Shown here: piece after piece, positions 1 to 4,514 of the stretch
Layout of the letters: each line of letters opens with the position of its first letter
Position numbering within the stretch: the stretch's first letter is position 1
NCBI GenBank assembly: GCA_005800405.1
Contig: SYFN01000067.1
Span: 1-16,162, forward strand
Source: Burkholderiales bacterium
GTDB lineage: Bacteria > Pseudomonadota > Gammaproteobacteria > Burkholderiales > Burkholderiaceae_D
DNA: 16,162 nucleotides
Direction of reading: 5' to 3'
The notes under the pieces: generated by a model
Told to the model about the DNA's origin: nothing
Database searches by the model: none
What the model saw: only the letters and a program-made list of their open reading frames with translations
Position numbers and translations under genes: made by a program

Positions 1-212
1 CCTTTGCCAGCTGGCAGCGTGGATCCAATGAAAACTACAACGGCTTATTACGGCAATACATTCCTAAAAAGCGTCACTTATCTACGGTTACTGATGCAGA
101 GCTTAAAATGATCGAAGATCGATTGAATCACCGCCCCAGACAACGATTGGGATTTAAAACCCCGCATCAGGTGTTTCATGAATCTCTAAACCGTGTTGCA
201 CTTCGTACTTGA
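1..212 (+). pseudogene. IS30-family transposase, C-terminal part (5' end outside window)
   Basis: The plus-strand frame from base 3 gives 69 residues ending at TGA 210-212, with motifs WQRGSNEN and LLRQYIPK followed by a basic RPRQRLGFKTP tail. This is the C-terminal catalytic end of IS30-family DDE transposases, with the conserved Glu in the SNEN-N-GL-RQY-PK block. The gene runs in from outside the window, so whether the full copy is intact cannot be judged. An inverted, nearly identical copy lies at the other end (15943-16162). The two copies differ at two bases, giving R versus H and Q versus K in the basic tail. The element would cut and join DNA at its terminal inverted repeats. The family call is from motif recognition. 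Confidence 0.9.
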
Positions 213-222
213 AACCACGAAA
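1..222 (+). mobile_element. IS30-family insertion sequence, right-hand end (partial)
   Basis: Bases 1-222 match the reverse complement of 15933-16154 with 2 mismatches (positions 133 and 141), and the match stops abruptly after 222. The terminal inverted repeat of an IS30 element normally overlaps the end of the transposase gene, so it should lie in about 193-222, around GTTGCACTTCGTACTTGAAA. The other end of the element, and therefore any target duplication, is outside the window. Confidence 0.8.
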
Positions 223-237
223 TATAAAGACAATTAA

Positions 238-399
238 AAACCCGTGGGTACAGACCTACTCGGTATCAACTTCGTTCTTCTCTCCGAGGCACAAGGGCTA
301 AAGGCCTCTCGCGTTGAAGACCCGCAGCAGTTGAAATCCGCTTTGCAAGCCGCACTGCAGGCTGAGCGGCCTTACCTGTTGGAAGTGGTTATCGCCTGA
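238..399 (+). pseudogene. C-terminal remnant of a thiamine-diphosphate-dependent enzyme (acetolactate synthase/benzoylformate decarboxylase type)
   Basis: The frame ending at TGA 397-399 reads about 53 residues, with a core of AQGLKASRVEDPQQLKSAL and an end of RPYLLEVVIA. This is the usual last helix and strand of ThDP-binding enzymes such as acetolactate synthase, benzoylformate decarboxylase and sulfoacetaldehyde acetyltransferase. The frame is closed upstream by TAA at 235-237, about a dozen bases after the IS30 end, so more than 450 residues of a normal 500-600 residue enzyme are missing. The simplest reading is that the gene was destroyed by the IS insertion or an IS-linked deletion. The exact enzyme cannot be told from this tail. 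Confidence 0.6.
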
Positions 400-470
400 A
401 TTTATTCGCATCGAGAATCCTAAGTGATTGCATTAGCGTCATCACCCCGGACAGCTATAACCTGGCTTCG

Positions 471-890
471 CTATATTCCGTAGCGCTCACAAAATTGCGC
501 TACGCTCATAATTTGGTATCGCTCAGATAGCTCTAGCAAGTCCTTATCGCCCGAGACCAAACATTCTGCCTGGTCGCGCTCAAGAGCAGCGATGAGTGTT
601 CCCAAGACCGGCAAGTCATCCACATCGCGGCATTGATCATTCAAAAGTGCTGCAGGTTCGACCAACTCGGCTTGAAGCGATAGGATATCTACCAGATCAT
701 CTATTTCTGCTGGTGAGAGCCCAGGTCGGTTTGAAAGGCGCGGCAAAACTCTGCGCAATTCATCAAGAATAAAGTTCGACAACACCACCTCAAGTGAACC
801 TTGGTACCACTGCTTCAGAATGCGCCCGGGTAAGTTCCTCGGCTAGGCTAAGCCGGACAGCAGCATATTCGCATCAAGAACAACGCGCAA
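471..890 (-). pseudogene. PIN-domain toxin (VapC-like), interrupted by an in-frame stop
   Basis: Read from TTG at 890-888, the minus strand gives LRVVLDANMLLSGLA, then TAG at 845-843, then continues in the same frame for 123 codons to TAG 473-471. The start carries the first PIN acidic motif (VVLDAN), and the later part has SNFILDEL and the conserved SGDKDLLEL with its acidic residues. PIN-domain toxins are metal-dependent ribonucleases. A single substitution (TCG to TAG) would explain the stop, since Ser or a similar residue is expected in GLAxPRN. A 105-residue open frame from GTG 788-786 remains but lacks the first catalytic Asp, so the toxin is probably dead. The antitoxin gene lies 22 bases upstream, as in normal pairs. 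Confidence 0.72.
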
Positions 891-912
891 TTGGATAAGC
901 CGGGATGGTTAG

Positions 913-1206
913 TCAGCGAGACTTGGATTTCTTCTTTTGCTGTGCACGGTCTTGCTTTATCGCCTTATCAATCTCGGCCATGCCCTCTACCTCATCGATT
1001 GCCGCAAATCCCGACTCCAAGGGCTCACACAATGATTCAAAGCGCGCTTGCATCCGGCGAATGCGCTCGAAAAGCCGTGCGTCGACCACGGCGGCCACGG
1101 GCTTTCCGTCTTTGTTAATGACCACTGAGTCACGACGGCACTGAACCTGATTGAGCATTTCGCCCAAATTTTGTCGGAATGCAACGGCGTTGGTCTGGCG
1201 AATCAT
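913..1206 (-). CDS. Phd/YefM-family antitoxin
   Basis: A 97-residue protein with the typical N-terminal Phd/YefM fold: an N-terminal helix that positions DNA contacts (FRQNLGEMLNQV), then RDSVVINKDGKPVAAVVDARLFERI, the strand-turn-strand-helix core of the family. The C-terminal 45 residues are acidic then strongly basic (ending KKKSKSR). Family members dimerise, bind the operon operator and neutralise the partner toxin with the C-terminal tail. It precedes the broken PIN toxin by 22 bases on the same strand, consistent with a two-gene operon. It starts at ATG 1206-1204 and has no strong ribosome binding site. The gene is intact although its toxin is not. Confidence 0.82.
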   Translation of the reverse strand: MIRQTNAVAFRQNLGEMLNQVQCRRDSVVINKDGKPVAAVVDARLFERIRRMQARFESLCEPLESGFAAIDEVEGMAEIDKAIKQDRAQQKKKSKSR

Positions 1207-1480
1207 GCGCTTGCCTACAAGAAGGAAGGAAAGGGGTGAGAACTAAGCAACTAAATCATACTGACCATACTGATCAGCATGATGTCTTGCCATTCCAATG
1301 TCAACAATCGGCGGTCTGCCATATTGCCGGGCTTTACCCCCCTCCACCCCGCTTGGCTATGGATGCCGATGGGAAGTCGTACATGGTCGCCATGTCCCCA
1401 ACAATGAGGACAGACATCCTACCCTCCTCCCAACAAAATTCTCCATGGGTCGCAGTTGGCTCGACAAAAACTCAGGAAAA
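1207..1480. other. Non-coding or degenerate stretch, no recognisable gene
   Basis: Between the antitoxin start and the amidase remnant I find no protein with family-like features. Two overlapping open frames cross it, but their translations are low in recognisable motifs and read through obvious junk. The part at about 1330-1440 is rich in short C or G runs (for example four C's after TTTA and CTCCTCCC), which may mark a degraded mobile-element or promoter remnant, but I cannot identify it. Confidence 0.4.
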
Positions 1481-1481
1481 C

Positions 1482-1721
1482 ATCATTCACAAGAAAAGCT
1501 TCTCAAGAACTGCTGCCAGTCTCTTCGCAGCGACGCTCTTGGTTGCACCATCTGCTTATGCAAAACAACCGGAGATCGACCTTGATAATCTGACAGCAGC
1601 CAAAGCTGCCGCGGATTTTTGCGCTGGCAAAGTCACCATTGAGGCAATGGTCACTGCAGCGTTGAGCCGGGCCAAGGCACTTGCCGAACTCAATGCATTT
1701 ATCACGCTCGATGGCGAGTAG
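1482..1721 (+). pseudogene. 5' fragment of a secreted amidase (amidase-signature family)
   Basis: The frame ending at TAG 1719-1721 reads KKSFSRTAASLFAATLLVAP, then SAYAKQPE, a Sec-type signal peptide with a likely cleavage after SAYA. It continues into NLTAAKAAADFCAGKVTIEA and ends ALAELNAFITLDGE. The LTA-x-AAA-x-CAGK-T and LNAFITLD elements are typical of the first 60 residues of amidase-signature enzymes. A full enzyme has about 500 residues and a Ser-cisSer-Lys triad, all absent here. The family usually continues DEAGALxAA where this frame meets a stop. No good ATG or ribosome binding site precedes the signal peptide (AACATCATT stands where a start is expected), so both ends look damaged. 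It is a relic rather than a working gene. Confidence 0.6.
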
Positions 1722-1766
1722 TTTTATCTGCTTGCTTTTTCGTTAGCAATTAGTAACCAGCGCTCG

Positions 1767-2249
1767 CTAATAAGCGTTTGGCGCATGCAGTTGGAGACTC
1801 AAGCGGCGCGCGACCAGTTGCGTCCCTTGCCAGCCGAGGTGCTGGTAGTAATCAAGCGCCGGTTGATTGTCCAAGTCCGCCAGCAACTGCGCGCGTGTAG
1901 CGCCACGCTCGCTGGCCCGCGCCAGCACGGCCTGCAGCACCTGACGGCCAATGCCGCGCCTGCGCCAAGCCTGATGCACCACCATATCCTCGATCCATGC
2001 TGAGTGCGCACCCTCTGCCGTTGAAAACACTAACTGCGCTGAGCACATCGCGATCGCTTCTCCTTGCGATGTACGAGCCACCATGATGCAGGCGTTCGGG
2101 CTGGCCAACACCCCCGCCAAACCGCGTATTTGGCGCTCAGTATCAGGCTTGAAGTCCTGCTCAATGCTAAACAGTGCAACTAGTAATCCGACCAGTTCCG
2201 GAATGTCGGTGCTGCTGGCCTGCTCGATCACTACGCCGCCGCCACTCAC
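1767..2249 (-). CDS. GNAT-family N-acetyltransferase
   Basis: A 160-residue protein with the GNAT fold. The acetyl-CoA pyrophosphate loop is RRRGIG at residues 96-101 (consensus Q/R-x-x-G-x-G/A), preceded by the WIEDMVVHQAW strand and followed by the late NQPALDYYQHLGW motif common in this family. It starts with GTG 2249-2247, which overlaps the TGA of the upstream XRE-cupin gene (GTGA), so the two are translationally coupled. The substrate is unknown. Because the pair sits beside the NMG operon, a small amine or an amino acid such as glutamate is a reasonable guess, but this is inference only. The cytoplasm is the expected location. No clear terminator follows. Confidence 0.88.
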   Translation of the reverse strand: MSGGGVVIEQASSTDIPELVGLLVALFSIEQDFKPDTERQIRGLAGVLASPNACIMVARTSQGEAIAMCSAQLVFSTAEGAHSAWIEDMVVHQAWRRRGIGRQVLQAVLARASERGATRAQLLADLDNQPALDYYQHLGWQGTQLVARRLSLQLHAPNAY

Positions 2250-2890
2250 TCGCGCCCCCTGCCATAGATGATGATTGCCAAAAACAGGGTCGGTGTCTCG
2301 CTCAGAACCTCGGGGCCATGTGGTACGTCCCCGCGAAACGTGAGTGTATCGCCGGGACCAATCTCGTAGGTCTCATTGCCGTGGCGGTAGGTCATGCGTC
2401 CCTGCAGCATATAAATCAGCTCGGTGCCGGTATGCTGGAAGGTCGGAAACACCTCTGAAGCATCGTCAAGACTGATTAGAAAAGGCTCGAAAAGTTTTTC
2501 CGGGCCTTGGTCGTAGGCCAGCAAACGGTAAGTGTGGCCGGAGCGGGTGCCGCGCCGCACGACCTCCATGCCCTCGCCGGCGCGCACCAGCTGCGCATTA
2601 CCCTCGATTACATCCACATCGCGAAACAAGGCCGAGAGCGAAATCCCGAGTGAGCGCGCCAATCTGTGCAAGGTATCCAGGCTGGTAGCGCACTGCCCAT
2701 TCTCAATCTTGGACAGCATCCCGCGCGAGATACCCGCCAGCGTTGATACCTCAGCAATCGTCAGCCCATGGGCCAGCCGCTTCTCACGCAGCGCGGCGCC
2801 GAGGTAGCGCGCTACCGCCAAACCCTCGCCACCAACCGCCTCTTCATTGGCGGCGGGCGCCGCCGGGGGTACTGCACGCCTATTGACCAT
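2246..2890 (-). CDS. XRE-family transcriptional regulator with C-terminal cupin sensor domain
   Basis: A 214-residue protein of the short HTH-cupin class. Residues 28-85 form an XRE helix-turn-helix (LREKRLAHGLTIAEVSTLAG, then SRGMLSKIENG). Residues 140-205 form a cupin-2 barrel with FQHTGTELIYMLQG and YEIGPGDTLTFRGDVPHG, including His153, Glu157 and His191 as possible metal or ligand residues. Such regulators usually control amine, amino acid or polyamine catabolism (PuuR-like), with the cupin sensing the substrate. It starts at ATG 2890-2888 behind a GGGG-type ribosome binding site. It is divergent from mgdA over a 123-base region, which makes it the obvious candidate regulator of the NMG operon and probably of itself. 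The N-terminal 25 residues are Ala/Pro-rich and probably disordered. Confidence 0.92.
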   Translation of the reverse strand: MVNRRAVPPAAPAANEEAVGGEGLAVARYLGAALREKRLAHGLTIAEVSTLAGISRGMLSKIENGQCATSLDTLHRLARSLGISLSALFRDVDVIEGNAQLVRAGEGMEVVRRGTRSGHTYRLLAYDQGPEKLFEPFLISLDDASEVFPTFQHTGTELIYMLQGRMTYRHGNETYEIGPGDTLTFRGDVPHGPEVLSETPTLFLAIIIYGRGRE

Positions 2891-2909
2891 GATTCCCCAA
2901 TTTATTAGG

Positions 2910-2938
2910 TTGACCCATCGAAAAAAGTGAGATATAAG
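2910..2938 (+). promoter_or_regulatory. Sigma70-type promoter for the mgd-gma-mgs operon
   Basis: TTGACC (2910-2915) and TATAAG (2933-2938) are separated by exactly 17 bases, close to the sigma70 consensus at the ideal spacing. Transcription would start near 2945, giving a leader of about 70 bases before mgdA. It is the best promoter-like pair in the divergent region between the regulator and mgdA. This is sequence inspection only. Confidence 0.65.
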
Positions 2939-2943
2939 AATAA

Positions 2944-2964
2944 TTGTTTATTGTGAAGAAACAA
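2944..2964. promoter_or_regulatory. Candidate operator: TTGTTT-N9-AAACAA inverted repeat
   Basis: TTGTTT (2944-2949) and AAACAA (2959-2964) form an inverted repeat with a 9-base spacer, directly over the expected start point of the promoter at 2910-2938. A dimeric XRE repressor bound here would block transcription of mgdA. The site is short and AT-rich, so chance is a real possibility. Confidence 0.3.
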
Positions 2965-3013
2965 AGTCCCGCTGTCAAAGCGGAGCGCTACCAACCGAAA
3001 AGATATTTTCTTT

Positions 3014-4255
3014 ATGCCCTGGCGACTGCTTCGATTTGGCCTCAGCCGCTCGCACCCCGAGCCAAGGATGTTCTCCACGACCACCGACCTTCAGTCGGAG
3101 TACGACGTGGTCATTATCGGCGCCGGAGGTCACGGACTCGCCGCTGCCTATTACCTGGCGCGCGACTACGGTATCAAGCGTGTCGCGGTACTGGAGAAGG
3201 ACTATATCGGTGGCGGTAACACTGGCCGGAATACCACCATCATCCGCTCCAACTACCTGACGCCCGAGGGTGTAAAGTTTTACGACGCCTCGGTACAGCT
3301 GTGGCAGGACCTGGCGGAAGACTTCGATCTGAATCTGTTTTACTCGACCCGTGGCCACTTCACCCTGGCGCACACAGATTCGGCGGTTCGTACCATGCGC
3401 TGGCGCGCCGAGGTGAATAAACACTACGGTGTTGAATCCGAGTTGGTAGGACCGGATTTCGTCAAACGTGCCTGCCCGTCGATTGACATCAACTGCGGTG
3501 GTCATGCGCCCATACTCGGTGCCCTGTATCACGCGCCCGGCGCGATCGCCCGGCACGATGCAGTGGCCTGGGGCTATGGCCGCGGTGCATGCAATCGTGG
3601 TGTTGAAATTCACCAGCAAACTGCGGTCACCGGCATTGACGTGGTGGGTGGCAAAGTGGTCGGAGTCCAAACAACCCGAGGCACCATCAAGACCAGCAAG
3701 GTGCTGTGTGCGGTGGCCGGTTTTACGCCTCGTGTGACTGATATGGTCGGCATCCGCACCCCGCTCTATATTCATCCGTTGCAGGCGATGGTGAGCGAGC
3801 CAATCAAGCCGTGGCTGGATAAGATTTTTGTCTCTGGTAGCTTGCACATTTATATCAGCCAGAGCGCGCGCGGCGAATTGGTGATGGGCGCTTCGCTAGA
3901 CCCCTATGAGGTGCACTCAACGCGCTCGACGCTAGACTTCACCGAGACCTTGTCAGCGCACATGCTCGACATGTTCCCCTTCCTATCGCATGTGAAGGTG
4001 AACCGTCAGTGGTCGGGCATGGCCGATATGACGCCCGACTTCGCTCCACTGATGGGCAAAACCGAGGTCGAAGGCTTTTATCTGGATGCGGGCTGGGGTA
4101 CCTGGGGCTTCAAAGCTACCCCAGTGTGCGGCAAGACCATGGCATGGACGGTCGCCAACGATAAACCGCATGAATTGATTACCGGATTTTCTTTGGATCG
4201 CTTCCGCAATTATTCGCTGACCGGCGAAAAAGGCGCAGCGAGCGTGGGGCACTGA
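3014..4255 (+). CDS. mgdA: N-methylglutamate dehydrogenase subunit A (sarcosine oxidase beta-subunit-like flavoprotein)
   Basis: A 413-residue FAD-dependent amine oxidase of the DAO/SoxB type. The dinucleotide-binding motif is VVIIGAGGHGLAAAYYLA at residues 32-49, followed by GGGNTGRNTTIIRSNYL, the SoxB hallmark. RHDAVAWGY places His181 at the position that carries covalent FMN in heterotetrameric sarcosine oxidases. The late WGTWGFKATPVCGKTMA segment is the family's C-terminal FAD contact. The length matches SoxB (about 405-415). In the cell it should bind N-methylglutamate and oxidise the N-methyl group. The start at 3014 is chosen because residues 7-20 resemble the SoxB N-terminus. The ribosome binding site is poor, and ATG 3068 is an alternative. 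mgdB follows after 1 base. Assignment as mgd rather than sox rests on the gmaS-mgsABC neighbours. Confidence 0.9.
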   Translation: MPWRLLRFGLSRSHPEPRMFSTTTDLQSEYDVVIIGAGGHGLAAAYYLARDYGIKRVAVLEKDYIGGGNTGRNTTIIRSNYLTPEGVKFYDASVQLWQDLAEDFDLNLFYSTRGHFTLAHTDSAVRTMRWRAEVNKHYGVESELVGPDFVKRACPSIDINCGGHAPILGALYHAPGAIARHDAVAWGYGRGACNRGVEIHQQTAVTGIDVVGGKVVGVQTTRGTIKTSKVLCAVAGFTPRVTDMVGIRTPLYIHPLQAMVSEPIKPWLDKIFVSGSLHIYISQSARGELVMGASLDPYEVHSTRSTLDFTETLSAHMLDMFPFLSHVKVNRQWSGMADMTPDFAPLMGKTEVEGFYLDAGWGTWGFKATPVCGKTMAWTVANDKPHELITGFSLDRFRNYSLTGEKGAASVGH

Positions 4256-4256
4256 G

Positions 4257-4514
4257 ATGAAGATAATGCCCTGCCCTATCAACGGTCCACGCGCGATCTC
4301 CGAGTTTATTTATTGGGGTGAGGCACGCGTCAGTCCCGACCCGAATACCTGTACTGATGATGAATGGTCTGATTACGTATTTAATCGCAACGGCGCACCC
4401 GGCATAAAGCGTGAGTGGTGGTGCCACACGCCCTCGAATACCTGGTTTATCGCCGAGCGCGATACCAGCGCCGACCTTGTTCTACGCACTTGGTTGCCGG
4501 GAGCCGAGCCATGA
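4257..4514 (+). CDS. mgdB: N-methylglutamate dehydrogenase subunit B (sarcosine oxidase delta-subunit-like)
   Basis: An 85-residue SoxD-type protein with CPINGPRAISEF near the start, DDEWSDYVF in the middle, and EWWCHTPSNTWFIAERDT. In characterised heterotetrameric sarcosine oxidase the delta subunit binds zinc through a CPxC pair and a later His-x3-Cys pair. Here the second N-terminal Cys is Asn9, the later His position is Cys, and the later Cys position is Ser or Asn, so classical zinc binding looks lost or altered. I recall a similar pattern in other delta subunits of this subclass, but that is memory and not checked. The start lies 1 base after mgdA, and the stop overlaps the mgdC start (ATGA at 4511-4514). 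Confidence 0.88.
   Translation: MKIMPCPINGPRAISEFIYWGEARVSPDPNTCTDDEWSDYVFNRNGAPGIKREWWCHTPSNTWFIAERDTSADLVLRTWLPGAEP

Noticed and set aside
1179..1480. Coding frame upstream of the amidase signal peptide
   Set aside because: The frame is open by chance; its translation has no recognisable motif and no ribosome binding site, and family amidases begin at the signal peptide.
2975..3847. 290-residue minus-strand open frame opposite mgdA
   Set aside because: It lies antisense to a gene with clear SoxB motifs, its translation has no family features, and long antisense frames are common in GC-rich coding DNA.
4415..4510. Longer N-terminus for mgdC starting at 4415
   Set aside because: These 32 residues lie inside mgdB in another frame, and the SoxA family starts near the MSRLPVMPDEW segment at 4511, which has an ATGA overlap with mgdB.
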